Shown: piece by piece, positions 1 through 37,000 of the stretch
Position numbering within the stretch: position 1 is the first letter of the stretch
Layout: every line of letters begins with the position of its first letter
From: Hoplostethus atlanticus
Taxonomy: Eukaryota; Chordata; Actinopteri; Trachichthyiformes; Trachichthyidae
Length of the DNA stretch: 64,000 nt
Assembly (NCBI GenBank): GCA_034670405.1
Contig: JAXDDX010000040.1
Location: forward strand, 1,192,501-1,256,500
Direction: 5' to 3'
Position numbers and translations under genes: made by a program
The notes under the pieces: model-generated
The model's input: only the letters and a program-made list of their open reading frames with translations
Told to the model about the DNA's origin: nothing
The model's database searches: none

Positions 1-110
1 AGTCACGTCTTTAGCGTTCAAATCATCAAGTGAGTCGAGGCTCACCGCGGGGCGAGTCCAAGTCAAGTCGCAAGTCCTGATTTTTGTGACTCGAGTCTCC
101 AGCTGACTTC
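1..110. repeat. Fragment of a dispersed fish repeat
   Basis: The first 110 bases are built from iterated variants of 'caagtcaagtc' and 'gactcgagtc', a composition I associate with a common dispersed repeat in fish genomes. The element is cut by the window edge and no coding potential is visible. The family assignment is from memory of the composition only. Confidence 0.35.
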
Positions 111-3714
<3,604 letters not shown>

Positions 3715-3755
3715 AATCCTCGGTGGCCGTGCCGCGTGTGCCGTCATCGTTTCCC

Positions 3756-23677
<19,922 letters not shown>

Positions 23678-24820
23678 TCGCGCCTGACCGATCGCCTCGA
23701 TGCAGAACCCGCCTTCAGGAAGCCGGCCCCCACCACTAGCCTCGGAGCTCACGCTGTCACATGACCACGAAAGGGGCCAGAGCGACGTTGTAATGCCACT
23801 GAGCCCCGCCCATCTGCCTTATTACACACACACACACACACACAAGCACATCGACACATGACGCCGAACCTCCATCGATATGAGCACCTCAATGCTGTCC
23901 ACCATCCAACAGCGCTACCTACAGTATGACAGCCTTCTGAAACCTCACCAGCAGCAACAGGAAGATGTTTTTTTTTTTTTTTTTAAATGACTTGTCACCT
24001 GATTGACAAGCTGGATTGGATTGCGTGTGTTCAAGACCAGTACCACGATTCTGTGACCACTTGTACAAACCCTATTGGGGTCTTGAAGCACTATTTACCA
24101 GCTGTTTTTGCCTTAACCTTTCCTTAACTCTACCTAGGACCAACAGCGGGGTTCAGAAGGAGGAGACTCGGGACTGTGGATCGCTTTCACTTGCTACATT
24201 TTGCCTCCCAAATTGACTTAAACCAAACGCTGACCCAGTGGGACGCAAAATGGCGAACACGGTGAACGTTCATACCAGTACACAGGACGGACAGGATGAA
24301 AACACGGCCGCCCAGCAAGTAGTCGGGCCGTAAATAAAAAAAGGACCGAGTTGGGAAGATGAAAGCCGGAGAGACCGTCTTGTTTTAATGATGTCATTAC
24401 ATGCAGTTTAACCACTAAAAGGAGACGACGAAGAAGACGACTGGAGGGGGGGGGGGAAAAAGAGAATGAAGACACAAAATGGACAACTGTGGTTTTGAAG
24501 AAACAAAAGAAAGAGCAAATGTTCTTGTTGTTTTATTGCACTGTGCATTCCATAATGTGAACCAGAAGAGAGTCCAAAGCTCTGGGAAAAAAAACAAAAA
24601 AACACGTCTCTCTCTAGGTTATTTAATGGTCTCTTTGAAGATTTGGATGAAATTTTGCCTCCTCTTTAATTCCACTCATGTTCTAAGATGTCTTATTAAT
24701 ACTCGTATGGACCGGGATACTGTTTGTGACTTGTATTTCCTATGAAGTTAATCTAAAGAGTAGGACAGATTATTATTTTTTTTTTTCACTGTTCAAAGAA
24801 GTGTCTTAAAGATGTGCATG

Positions 24821-24864
<44 letters not shown>

Positions 24865-26527
24865 CTGACTGCACATACAAACCAATGATGAACTAATGTA
24901 CCACTGGTATTGAATACTGTATATTATTGCTCATGCATTGTTCATTCCTACCGCCGCACCATTGAGGGACCATTGTATTGTTCTATGGTAGCAATAACCT
25001 TAATGCACTTAACGGACATCACCCAAAGACAACTGCCTTAAGTACGCCTGCACTCAGCCGTGGGACTACAGGGGGACCAGTATGAAACTATTTCCTGTTT
25101 TAAAGAACATTTGAACCTGTGGATTTAGGTGAACGTCATATATGCAGACTTTTTGTATATCGTACATTTTTGATGATGATTTCCTTGATGTCCACATACA
25201 TGCTGTACAAGTAGATCGGTTCGGCCCGGTGTGTAGTAAATCACAATAGTCTTTGACTTCCAGGCCTGAGCCAGGCCTTGTGGAGGAAACCAGCCCAGTG
25301 TGTTTTATTTTGAAGGGAACCTGCATGTTCATCCTCATGACAGTCTTCTGCGTCTTACAGTGTGGCGAGGATTTCAGTTCTTTGTCAGAATGCACTTCGG
25401 CACTTCCCCTCACAATATCATCGATCAGAGAGGTGGAAGATGCTATGCTTAACATGCTAACTGTAGAGGATTTATTTCTTTGTTAGGGTTAGCGTTGCTA
25501 GTGACGTTTTGTGAGGGTTTCAGAGGCAGGTAGATCCAGTTTGTTTTTCCAAAATCACAAAATCCTTGATCCTTGGTTTGGCCTCTGAAACTAAAACTCC
25601 ACTAAAAGCCAGTGAAATTCTTTTAGGTGGGTTAGGACCTCCATCAGGGTCAGAGGTGGACGACACTGACCGGCTGATATCCATCTTTTAGGGTCTGGTC
25701 TATCGGTCTAGCCCTAATACATGTGGCGTGTTTATTGAATGTAGACAACAGAAATCACGCAGTGTTAGTAAAAGCGAAGCGTGCACGAAGAGCCCCGTCT
25801 ATTTTCAAACACATGACTTGTGTCTGAAAGAGTGGACGGAGCTGTAAAGTCAAGCTTCCCTCTCAATCTGCACGTTCATGACTGGAAACCATTTCACTGT
25901 TTCACAAAGAGAACCAAACCAAAAAAACATAAAACCCCACAGTCCAGCGTCCAGAAGGCAAAAGATAGCACACGTACAGCTCTTCAGTACAAAATAGACT
26001 GCTCTCTATTTCACCATTTTATTCTGGCCATGTTCATCAGAGCATGTGTGTGGTTCCTTTTGCCTTCTGGACCTGTGTAAATGCAGCCTTTGTAGGATCG
26101 GTGTCAGTTGCACAGCGAATTAAGAATTTGGACCGGCCCGTGGAAGTATTGTCAGTTTACCCTCCGTGCACCAAACTGCGTGTGTGTTGTCGTCAGGACT
26201 CTGGGCATCGTCTGCCCATCAGAAGGCATCGGAGAGCTTTTACATGAAACAGTAGGACAGCAGAAACTAGAGCAACACAGCGAAGAGCATGTGTGTGTGC
26301 AGGGGTCCCACTGCTGGTGTTTCCTGCACCACTGTTGCCCTGCCCCCCCCCCCCCCCCCCGGGAGGAGTTATCTGGAACATCCTGTTGCACTGGGGTGTG
26401 GATGCTCTGTCATGGCGTCCCAGTGTAAAAGGCGTCATTCTTCCATTCATAGTATTCTTTTAGAAGTGACAGCAGTTAAAACGATGCAGTGGGTGCATCT
26501 GATGTCTATGAAGTAAAGTTGTCGAAT

Positions 26528-26562
<35 letters not shown>

Positions 26563-27095
26563 CGTTTGTGATTGCGTGTGCACGTGTATATACACTCCTG
26601 TCGGTATATGCAAGTGTTTACGTGCATGTATGTGTGTGTTTTTGTGTCTTTCAGTCTGTCAAATACTGTAAATGACCTGTATTATATTCCCAGGGGCCCC
26701 AGAGCCCTTTTTTGTCTTACGTAGAGGCCAGTTACGCCTCAACTCTTAATTCCTTTTATTACTGATGTCATTTGTATGTTCTTCTTAAAAAAAAAGAAAA
26801 AAAGAAAAGACACTGTAAATAGGAACTCCAAGACCAAAATACACAACGTCACACACGTGCCTTGACGCATTTAGTAGTATGTGTATTGGTAACTCTTCAC
26901 TAACTGGACTTAAACTCCGATGTAACTAAAAACGTGACATTGAAATCCTTGTTTCATACTATTTCTGTGTTATTATTTACCTGTATGTGTTTTTCTCTCT
27001 CATATTTCCTACCGTGTGTATGTATAGAAAGATTGTCTATTTTGTACTTTTATTTTTGTCTTTCTTCTTAATTAAAAACTTTTTCCAATTTAAGC
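23678..27095 (+). other. hdac7: hdac7 3' untranslated region (probable)
   Basis: This follows the hdac7 stop TAG at 23675-23677. It has no coding potential and is rich in T/A runs, with CA runs (23825-23844, 24829-24862), a C run (26343-26360) and a TG run (26527-26552). The most likely poly(A) signal is ATTAAA at 27071-27076, followed by a T-rich stretch, which would give a 3'UTR of about 3.4 kb. A dispersed-repeat end with 'tatcggtctagccctaat' lies at about 25675-25717. The 3' end is inferred from the signal only. Confidence 0.55.
27071..27076 (+). terminator. Candidate hdac7 poly(A) signal ATTAAA
   Basis: ATTAAA lies in 'cttaattaaaaacttttt' about 3.4 kb after the stop codon, with T-rich sequence downstream. 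No stronger AATAAA is seen nearby upstream. Confidence 0.45.
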
Positions 27096-28434
27096 TCATT
27101 TTCATTTCATGGCTTTTTTTTTTTTCCCCCCTCAAATGATTCAAACATGAAAGATTTGAGAAGCATCCACTGGCCTGTAAACAAATAAGATAAATACTGA
27201 GCTGAACATGAATCAAATATTGACTTCCTCTTCACAATAGCCGGGTATTTCCATGCAAAGTATGAATCAAATAACAAAATCTAAATGAAAAATGGCAAAT
27301 TTCTCCTCAATATTACACAGAAGTTCATACGCTCACTCGAGGCGGAAAAGTTTTGTTGACAGTAATTCTTAATTCTTTCTTTTTTCATGCATGTTTTTGT
27401 ACTTCTAAGTTCAAAAGTTCACTTAAAACTCACTTGACAGTTGCATGGAAACACAATTATTATGACTTTACTCTCGCCCAAGCATCGGGTCGCACACTAA
27501 TTCTGTGTAGCTGAAGCCGTCAACCTACAAAGTAACATTTCTGTCCAAGCAGACCGTAAATATTCCCTTAATTGCACATTAACTTGTTCTTTTTGGAGGA
27601 ATTAACTGTTCCTGACTGACCAGGCAGAGGCACACAGTCCTCATTAAAACAGACTGAGGGAACGAGAGAGGGAGGGAGAGACTCAGAGAGAGAGAGAGAG
27701 AGAGAGTTTAAAGAGAGAGGAGAGAAAGAGTGGGTGTGGTGGTCGAATAAATCCTCGCACGCCATCATCCATTTTGTACCATGACACCAGGATCTTGTGA
27801 ATAATAGTTTGGAGACAGTTTTTATTTTATTTTGAAGTCTCACACTGATACAACGCAGAGGTGCAGCACGCATCGCTATTTCTATTCCCTGGGGATTTTT
27901 TTTTCTTCTTCTGCTGGCCATATTTATAACCGCTCATATCACTGTCAGCCATTTGTGGTAAATCACCACACTGCATGTACATCAAGTAACGGCTCCTGCA
28001 AAAAAAATACAACAACGCCTAACGCTCATTCTGAAACAGCATTGCATGTTTTTGGAAAGTCGGGGATCGCTCGCAAGCACACTCAAGTCTGAACTGAGGT
28101 TGTTTTCACTGTCCTGGTTTGGAGGCTGATTGCTATTATCGTCCCAGCAGCCCATAGTGGGTCTTGTCTTAGCTCCAAGTTTCACTCCTATACAGAAGTT
28201 CCCCAACAGCACTGCCTCTAAAACTGCAAAACAGTGACCTCTAACAAACAGCGGTGTAATGATGAGACGAAAAAATAGTTGGTGATAGTTGGTAAGATTG
28301 TCCATCCATCCTATAGCCACGATGTTTCCAATGCATCGTGGTTATGTGGCGCTTTGGCTGATCCAGAGAAGCCAGAAGAAGAAGTTGTCCTTCCAGCGCA
28401 GTGGGCAAAGACAAATGAAGGGTTCAGTTTATAT

Positions 28435-28529
28435 GAAACCATGTAAGTCCACATTGTAAGAGCGGTAGAGATAGTAGCGCGGGGCAGTGATGTCCAGGGG
28501 AGAGCTCAGTCACTCAACCTGGGCGCTGA
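28435..28529 (-). other. Possible minus-strand terminal exon (weak)
   Basis: Read on the minus strand, CTTGTCTTTTCAG ending at 28530 is a good acceptor. It is followed by a short stretch with stop codons. Possible AATAAA-type signals lie downstream near 27.82 kb (plus-strand 'tttattttatttt'). Twist genes usually have an untranslated second exon, so this could be twist 3'UTR. I found no convincing donor just after the twist stop, so the call is speculative. Confidence 0.2.
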
Positions 28530-28775
28530 AAAGACAAGAGAAAAAACATTATTACCACTGGTATGAACACACTGACATTACAGCTGATGGAGTGTCGAGG
28601 TCACTTGTTGGAGGTGTGAGTAAAGTTATTCCAAATTCCAGCTCCCAAATAACAGGGACATAAACATTTTGAAGCCGGACACGACCAATCAGATCGGAGG
28701 AAAATACCGCTGATTCTTTTGAATTCATTTCACCCTTTGATTAATAACAGAAATCAACAGTCAGTGACACAGTGA

Positions 28776-29071
28776 GGCTACGTCCACACTAACCCGGGTA
28801 CATTTGAAAACACATTTATCCCTCCGTTTTGTTAGGGCGGCGTTTTTACCCGCCCAAAACGGAGCTTTTCGAAAACGCTCTCCCAAGTGGATACATTTGA
28901 AAACGCCGGCCCCCGTTGTAGTGTACCAGCCGAGCGGCCGAGTGGTCTGCACATGCCCATTGAAGGAGGTATGCATTTTTGGTGGTCTAGTGTGGACGGC
29001 GAGCTTTTCGAAAACGCTGGACCCGAAAACGCCCTTTTTTCAAATTGAACCGGCTTAGTGTGGACGTACCC
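28776..29071. mobile_element. MITE with inverted ends (CGTCCACACTAA type)
   Basis: The left end is CTACGTCCACACTAACCCGG and the right end is CCGGCTTAGTGTGGACGTAC, an almost perfect inverted pair. The 5-bp word TGAGG lies immediately outside on both sides, consistent with a target-site duplication. The interior repeats GAAAACGC several times and has no coding potential. It looks like a non-autonomous DNA transposon, possibly hAT- or PIF-like; the superfamily is not certain. Confidence 0.7.
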
Positions 29072-30552
29072 TGAGGCACAGCTTGCTCTAAAGGTGATGA
29101 TACACTGGCGACAGTGTGAGGTTAAATATTGCCTTAACCACGGAGATTAGAAAATCGCCGTTGTGCGATAAACCCGTAACTCCAGTCTTGGTGATTTTCA
29201 TATTTTAACCTCAGTTGAAGGACTCCACACTCCTCTTTGGGTTGAGAGAATTCTACCACTCTTGGTGGTCCCACCGGATAAACACAAAAAAATGCATGTG
29301 GTCAAGCAGCAACGAGGCTGCTTTTTTTAGTTCTTGGAGAGTTGACATTTTGGAGATACAGGGTTTTCACCAGACGGCGACGAAACGCTACAAGAGCAAA
29401 ACAAGTGAGAATGACAAAGCGATGTTGGGCATAGTTGTTGCTTCAAAACGTTGCCCATGTATCCACCAGGAGCAGGTCAACGCTGTACAAAAGCACATGA
29501 GGGAACAGGCGAGGGACCAATTTTCCCTTGATCCAAAAAAACAAAACATCAACGGCTCTGAGAGGAACGCACACTCAACATCTCCTTGAATCTCAAAGTC
29601 AGCCACTCTTCATGTGGGGATCCTTTTTTTTTTTGTTTGTTTCGTTTGGCCCTGAAAAAAAAAAAGGAGTCGTTTCAAAATGTCAAACGTCTTCCAGTAT
29701 GTCGGCGAAAGGTTAGCTCCTGAGACCGCACTGTGCTGACTCTGGGGCTCGGGTAAAAAGAGACATGTCTTCATAGGAGCTTGGAAACATCAGCTACCTC
29801 CCCGGGACGCTCTAATGATAGGTTGCCCGGGCCGGGGTGCGTATTGGCAAACGCGGGAAGAAGTGGTTTGGGATATGTAGCTGGAGCCTCTGCTCTCTAC
29901 AAATAGCAGCATGTCCACCCCCGTACCGCTTCACAATGGGCTTGTTCATGTGGGACGAAATCTACAGCGTGCAGGTGACGCAGAATTCGCTGTTGCTTGA
30001 ATGCCTGCGTATGATTTGGTAATTGTGGCTTTTAAAGAAAGAGGTGTGTGTGTGTGTGTGTGTGTGTGCACGGCTGCGTCATGTTTGACCATGCGTGTTT
30101 ATAAATCAGCGCTCACCTCCTCCATCAGCCCCAGTGGTTTATGGGAGCCCAGCAGGGGAGCCACATCAGCCTCCCCTTTGATGGTGACACATGATTCATG
30201 GCTTTCAGAGAGCGTTTGTTTTCTCTGCGCCTCCTCGTCAGCTAGCCGTACGGCAGTATCACGCTTTCGTGCAAAAAAACGCAAGCGAATTCGGGGCCAA
30301 AAAAATGAGAGGAAAGAATTTCAGAGGAGAGGTTTTTCTTCTGGCGTCGGAAGAAACAAAGGGGCTTGGTTTTGGGTAGAAAGAGGTGAAACTTTAGTAA
30401 GCTGCCCACTGCTGCTTTTTTTTCCAACCGTCGTTCGGGTTGAGGGGTGGTCAGGGATTAATAACATGTCAGAGTTTTGGAAAAGTAGGAGATGAAAGAC
30501 TATGGAGAAGTCAAAGGGACAATCTCTCAGCTTATCCTATTTCTTCTTTACC

Positions 30553-30605
<53 letters not shown>

Positions 30606-30736
30606 TCTTCATGCAACACATTTGTTACGGTTAAATAAAAGTTAAAAGAAGCTCAATTATGGCTTTGGCTTAAGCTGTGCATACCTACGATGAATGATGA
30701 TGCTGATGACAGTGATGATGATGATGGCGATGACAG

Positions 30737-30767
<31 letters not shown>

Positions 30768-31385
30768 AATAGCAGCAGTGATGATGAGGAGACCAGGGGC
30801 TCAAGGTGCAGGACCCAGGGAGCCCTGGAAGTCGGGAGGCTCCAGCCATGTTGTCAGGTGGGGGTAACATTTATGAAGGCTTCCTAGTGGATCACCAGTG
30901 TTGTGGGTGTTAGTCCGGTTCTTGATCTTAGCCGCAAGTCCCGCCCCTTCTGTCTCTAACCTTTCCTAAATGTCAATCTATTAAAAAAAAAGCTAGGAAG
31001 CATGTCCCTGTTTTGACCGTTTACACCTCGCTAAACTTCCGCCGAAACGTCACACGAGACAAACGAACAAAGAACTTTAGTGTCATGTGCAAGGCCACCG
31101 TACGAAGGCTTGTTAAGGGAAGACGTTAATAAAGCAAATGGAAAATGTTCTAATGGGTTAGTGGCTTGTAGACCAGCAGACATAAAGCTATCTGGATCTC
31201 TTGTCTGGTCTGGCTTGATCCATCCATCGTTGAGGCAAACAGACGATCTGGGTAAAAGAGTGTAAGTCGAGTGGCTAGCAGACAGTATATAAGCCTCCCT
31301 CCGTATCAAGTAAACACATTTCCCTGTGAATTTCTCATACATTTTAGGAGGACAGTTAAAGGACTAATCTAGTTGTCTGGCGGGG

Positions 31386-32027
31386 CTAGTGACCAGCAGA
31401 CATAGTTGACCAGGCACCTTCCATCCTCCAGACGGAGAACGCGTAGCTCAGTCTCTCGTGGGCCAGGTAGTTACATCCGGCCAGCTTAGAGTCCATCTCG
31501 TCGTTCTGCAGAACCTGGTAGAGAAAGTCAATGTAGCGGGACGCCAGCTTCAGGATCTGGATCTTGCTCAGTTTGTCCGAGGGGAGCGTGGGGATGATTT
31601 TACGCAGCGAGCCGAAGGCGTCGTTCAGGGACTGCGTGCGCTGGCGCTCGCGGATGTTGGCGATCACCCGCTGGGCGTGCGGGTCCTCCAGGGTGGCGAG
31701 GCCTCCGGGACCGGGGAGAGGCGAGAGGGACGGGCCCGAGGAAGGCGGCCGATGCTGGGGGCTCTTCTTGGGCTTCTTGGGTCCCGCCGGGGCGTGGGGG
31801 GGGACGTCGCCCCCTGGCTTGGCCTTGCTGTCCTCTGCCGATGTGCTGGCAGCGCCGCTGATAACGCCATCCTCTGTCCGTGGGCCCGTCTGCCGCTTGC
31901 GCCCGGTGATCCCCGGTGTCGCCACAACAACAGGACAGGCATTGGAGGGTGGTCTCCCTGAGTCTTCCTCGCTGGATGCCACCCCTCCCTCAGGGTGGTC
32001 ATCGCTGAACTGCTCCTCCTCTCTCAT
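31386..32027 (-). CDS. twist3: Twist-family bHLH transcription factor (twist3-like), 213 aa
   Basis: Basic helix-loop-helix transcription factor of the Twist family, which acts as a dimer on E-boxes in mesoderm and neural-crest-type programmes. The single coding exon starts at the ATG ending at 32027 (MREEEQF); the longer frame upstream opens only with TTG. Residues 44-118 are a Pro/Ser/Lys-rich linker with PKKPKK. The bHLH spans about 118-171 ([15 protein letters not shown] ... [21 protein letters not shown]). The C-terminal Twist box is [16 protein letters not shown] (191-206), and the protein ends TMSAGH. The bHLH differs from Twist1/2 at several usually fixed sites (IANI, NDAFGS, QILKLAS). 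Convergent linkage to hdac7 marks it as the third Twist paralogue, known in fish as twist3 and lost from mammals. The gene is intact. Assignment to Twist is certain; the paralogue number rests on sequence differences plus synteny. Confidence 0.9.
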   Translation of the reverse strand: MREEEQFSDDHPEGGVASSEEDSGRPPSNACPVVVATPGITGRKRQTGPRTEDGVISGAASTSAEDSKAKPGGDVPPHAPAGPKKPKKSPQHRPPSSGPSLSPLPGPGGLATLEDPHAQRVIANIRERQRTQSLNDAFGSLRKIIPTLPSDKLSKIQILKLASRYIDFLYQVLQNDEMDSKLAGCNYLAHERLSYAFSVWRMEGAWSTMSAGH

Positions 32028-32393
32028 ACTTGGCCACTTCTTCTTTTCTACCAACTCTTTTCTCTCTCCTTTATATCAGCTCTCTCTATCCTTCACTCCT
32101 GAATCTATCCCCCCAAGTGGTTTCTGTCTTTCTGTATATCTCAGTCCACGCTCTGTCTCTCATGCAGTTTTCCTCCGCTTGGTTCTCCTCCTCTTCGGTA
32201 ACTCCCTCTGTTTTGCCGTCTGCTTCTCAGGCCTTCTGTTGCGCTACACTTCCTCCCAAACTGTTCCCAACTTTACGCTCTCTCTCGCATGCAAACATGC
32301 CAAAACCGAAACGGGGTGCGCAATCAGCGTTGGGTTCTGCGTAGCCACAGTGCTTCTTCGCGACCTGCCATGAATCTATTCCCAGCCTCTGTG

Positions 32394-32606
32394 AATATAT
32401 ATACGCTGCTTCAGCAAGCCGGACTGTTCTCGCGTGCCGCTCCTGTAGCTGTATGTGAGACAACAGCAACCTCAAACCCACTTTTTAAAGGGACAGGAGG
32501 ATGAAACTTTCAGCTTCCCACCCTTCTTACTCACGATTGGTTCAGAGGAGTCTCGAGGGCTCCGCCAAGCCAAAGACAACAGGAAGAATGGGTGTTTAGC
32601 GATTGG
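32394..32606 (-). promoter_or_regulatory. Candidate core promoter of the twist gene
   Basis: On the minus strand a TATA-like GTATATATATTC lies at 32404-32393, about 370 bases upstream of the start codon. Two CCAAT boxes (CCAATC) lie further upstream at 32540-32535 and 32606-32601, in the classical order CCAAT, TATA, start. Their spacing gives a 5'UTR of about 340 nt, plausible for a Twist gene. Confidence 0.5.
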
Positions 32607-34055
32607 TTGGATCAAAGGAACGAGGCGTTGACAAAGGTGTGTGGCTCAGCCAACCAAATTCTGACGTTTGTTTTTTTGTCGTAGAAGTTGCCCAAGTTTA
32701 TAGGTTCCAGATTTCTTCCAAAACAAGTCGCTACCATCCCCCCCTCTCTCACTCCCTCTTTCCCCCTCTCCCTCAGCTCTCCACAGCTCAACACCATCAC
32801 CAGTCGCTTTGGATTTGAAAAAGATGATAAAGTTGAGAGGAAAGGGGAAAAAAAACGGAAAAGAAGCTCCGAGAATGTTTTCTTTTCCTGCTTGAAACTT
32901 GGGACAGATTTCCCCCTCCATCTATCTCCTATATGAAGCTTCTGGCTGCTTCATAAATAGTGAAATGTTTCACAGAGTAATGATGGGGGTTTTCTTCGAG
33001 CACTTCTTAGAACATTCCAGGCAGATGGAGTAATGGTGTGAGGATTATAGTGGTAAATTGCTTGTTTGAAATTGTTCGTGTCAATGCATATTTTGCTATT
33101 TTAGTTTGCAGAGAGTGAGAATAAGACATTTGCAATACTTTTAAAAGGGTAAACAAAACAGAAACAGCATTTAAGTGTCTGGTTTCAACAGTGTAGTGAA
33201 ACTATAAAGGTGGTTAAACTATGACTTCCAGTCAGAGGTCATCAGCAAAACAAACTCTATTTTCATAAAAGCATTAATTTAGGTGTTTTTTTCTTAAAAT
33301 ACTGTATCCTCATATAACTTAAATCAGTTTGATACCACTTTTATACTATACTACTACATCATAAAGATCTGTGTCAGCCCAAAAAGGTGAGTAAAATCTA
33401 TTTTTCAAAATAAAAGGTTGATTGTGGGTAAATTAGTTGGATTTATCCTCCACAACATCCCTGTGTATATTATTTTATATTGTCATATTTAATCTGTCAT
33501 CTATTGATCAAATCGGTTGTTAAGTCAAGAACAAATGCACAGTTTGTGTTGCTCAAAGTGGGTTTTGTTGGTTGAGAAACAACCCCAGAGTGTGTGTTTG
33601 GTCGTATTTTATTTTACTGGCGCTGACTTGGCCTCGGTTTCTGAAGCGCAAACCTGGGGGGAGGAAGGAGCTGGCATCCGGACAGCGCCGAGGTCTAACA
33701 GCAGCATTAAGGAAAGAATGAGCGCCGTGGATCGGAAAGGGGGGGGCCTGTGGGAACCTTTGGTACTTTCATCCCCTTGAGCTACATCTAGAACAAGCCT
33801 CGGTCCTGATCCAACGTGGACTCGCTCTCCAAAAATACTCGAGGAGCCTACAGTATGGCCCGCAGCCACCCCCACCCCCACAAATACAAGAGAAACGTCT
33901 ATTGTTGGATTTTTACTTTTTCAGAGATGAGATGCTCTCCTCTGGCGAAAACCCTTCAGTGAAAATGGTTTCGTTCAGGCTCAGTGTGATCACAAATCTC
34001 TGAATTAGGATGCCGAATTGGTGTCCTAATTCAAAGTCACTCCTAGCTTACCGCC

Positions 34056-34091
<36 letters not shown>

Positions 34092-37000
34092 GAGTCAACT
34101 CAAAGATGGCTCAAGTCCACGACGAGAAGAGAAAACTCTATTGTCTGACCGCAAATTGGATGAAAGCATTTCTCCTGAGCACACAACACCACTCACTATG
34201 ACAGTGTAGCTATGTTTTTGTTGCCACAACAATGTTTGCACTAGTTTGACTGCACTGTGCATAAACATCTAAGAAAGTGGCGACGATGAGGGTGCTCGAG
34301 CGTTGTGAGGCTGCAGTGATTCAGCAGGATTATCTTCCTGCAAATATATTTGTTTCCTGGCAAAGTTAGCTTATTCTCCCACCTATCAGGAAACTACTCA
34401 GGCCTTATTGATTTCAATGACGTACTTCTTTTGGGTATCACAATACAGCTTTTATTTTTATATCTAAAATGAGAAGTTGACCAATCATTCCCTCCCCCGC
34501 GAGCATTTGAAGGATGGTGTCATGCGGGTTCAATTCAGCCCAAACAAGCACAAATTCTTCACAATATTCTATTATGACATGGTAGAAATTCATATTAAAA
34601 CAGTTCTGGAGACTGTTTTAAACTAATATCAGAAATATATTTAGGTTCTCATTTCGCAAAAATGATGCAGGTAGCAGCTCGGAGGCGACTTCGGACGTCA
34701 TCTCAACTTTAATTTCGGTGCAAATATTGTAAAGGTTTATATGAGTATACTGTATGTAAGAGTTTTCAACGTTGGTGCAGATCTATTCCCTGTCAAAATG
34801 TTCCCTGGGCTTTACCGATGACAGTCCAGTCAGTGGGCACGGACATGGTTTTGCCCCAACACCAAGCGGCGGTCGCTTTCAGCATGTGTTTTACCGAGAA
34901 GTGGGTTGTTAACCTCTTTCCAGGGAATGCATTGGACAGGCCTCTTCACACAGCAGCCAGATGGGCCAGTAAAGACTGTGGAATCCAGTTACAGTAGCAG
35001 CCATTGTGGATGTATCCCATCGTGCACCTACTGTACGCTGCATCTATCATGTATTTGTATTGTGGAAGCAGCTCAGACTGTTTTGTTTTTTTCTCAAGCG
35101 CTGGGCTGAATCGGTCGTCGTGGGTTCCGCTTTCTACAGGAGTTCAGCCACTAGGTGACTTTATTAAGCTGACGTATATTATGTGAGTAACTTTAAAAAT
35201 ATCTCAAACGGCGTACGGCCAACCCGATCCGCTTGCATGTGGAGACACAATGATCAAATGAACAGTAAGAGAAAACATTTAGTTCACTCAGCCTGAAGGT
35301 AACGAACCCGCTCTCGGAGAACGCTTCACGTCCTCGCGCGTTGTTGTGAGGCGGTGCCGCTCCCTTTTCATCTTCCCCTCTTTAAACATCATTAGCTTGT
35401 GTGTTCTCTCTGGGGGCGATGGGACACCTGCGACGGATCACAACTATTTACACATCACAGTTCCCCTTGAAACTGTTCCTTGCTCGCTAAAAATAAATAC
35501 CTCCGAGCTAGAGGAATGATGGAAAATGGATATCGGGGCTTGATATAAACACACATATGCTGGTTGCAGAGGAGAGGGGAGGGGCGGCCAAGCTCACAAT
35601 GCCCTGTGTTGTATGGGAAGCCCCCCCCGGAGATTGAGGGCGTCTGGAAAAGGGGAAAGAACGCCGGACCCTGTCTGTTTGAACTGCACGCTCAAATGAG
35701 GACTTAGCCTAAATATTTCCACCAAGAGAAATGGGAGAATGTTATCACATGTGGAGGTTATATACACACACACACACACACGTGTGCGCACACACACACA
35801 CACATGCACACGCCTTGCACATGTGCATGCAAATACACAGGTTTAGAGTGTGGCGTGCATTTCCACATAAATACAAATGCACACATGTATGTATGCAAGC
35901 ATGCACGTAATCATTTAAACGTGGACATACCGTACATGTAAACAAGCATCTGTTTGCCATACACACATCCCCTACTATCACATGAATTCACATAACAGAT
36001 GCATCATTATCTATGTGCAGAGACCTTGTATATCTAGTTGATGAGTTCATTTTCCAAAATATTAATATTGATTTTGGAAAATTCATGACCTGTAGTTTAT
36101 TATCCAATATCTCAAAAATGCAGAGGATCCACTCCACTCCAGCAAAGGACATTGGTTAGCTATGATCCTTTAAGATTTGCAATATTTTGTTTTCATTTTG
36201 TGCTATAGGTGTGTATACTTCATTGTGGAGCGAAATAGCTGACATTGCCTTCCATGTGTAGAAAACGTTTCATGAATTTCACACCAGGCTAGATTATAAC
36301 TCTTGCAAAATGTCAAAAATGCATGTGCCAATCAATAGAAAATCAATCCGCTTTCTGAATTCCTGAAATTCAGATTCAGGTAGTGGACTTTGTTCACTAT
36401 CCAAAACCTGGAAACATGCAAAAGGCCCCTATATTTAATTTGTAGAAAATGTTGAGCATGAAGGCACATGTGAGTTGCAGTTTCGCTTTTTTAAGTTATT
36501 TGCTTATTATTCCCTTGGAGCAGTAATTTACTGCACTACTTATTACATTTCTCTAATGTTACATCCTTTTGCTAAAATCAAAGTAGTGTGAATACTTCCA
36601 CCCACAGGGAAAATAAACGGACACTGACATTTTAGCATCTAAGCTAGCTCAGTGTGTGCCCAGGTCAACTGAACGAGAAAAGCAATAATGAATTACAGTT
36701 ACTCTTGTTAGTGTAAGAGAGTATTTTTTTTTTTTTTGCATTAAGCTATTTTATGTTTTACCAAAGTATGTTTTGACCTAAGTATTACACTTACCTACAT
36801 TTTAAGTTGCATGTCTGATTCACAGTACAAATTGTGTAGGCTCTCCGCAAGCACAGCATCAGAAACTGGCCAGTTGTAACTTGGATCTACATCAAACATG
36901 AACAAGCACGTGGAGGAAACATTAAGTTAACTGACTGTAACATTTAATGCTCAAATGTGTCCATGACAGATAGTTGTTTAGTCAACTTCCATCCAGCTAC

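Larger units (their letters stand above)
27096..31385. other. Intergenic region between the convergent hdac7 and twist genes
   Basis: No gene was recognised. Contents are a GA tract (27679-27719), a possible minus-strand exon near 28.4-28.5 kb, a MITE (28776-29071), a TG run (30043-30068), a CT tract (30557-30602) and a GAT trinucleotide array (30690-30790). Twist enhancers are known inside and beside HDAC9 in mammals, so regulatory DNA for the bHLH gene could lie here, but nothing in the sequence marks it directly. Confidence 0.5.

Noticed and set aside
28435-28520. Short minus-strand peptide LDITAPRYYLYRSYNVDLHGF as a coding exon
   Set aside because: It is protein-like at first sight, but a stop lies just upstream in frame after the acceptor and no partner exon was found.
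31458-32373. Long plus-strand frames over the twist gene (167 and 269 codons)
   Set aside because: They are antisense shadows of the GC-rich Twist coding sequence with no domain content.
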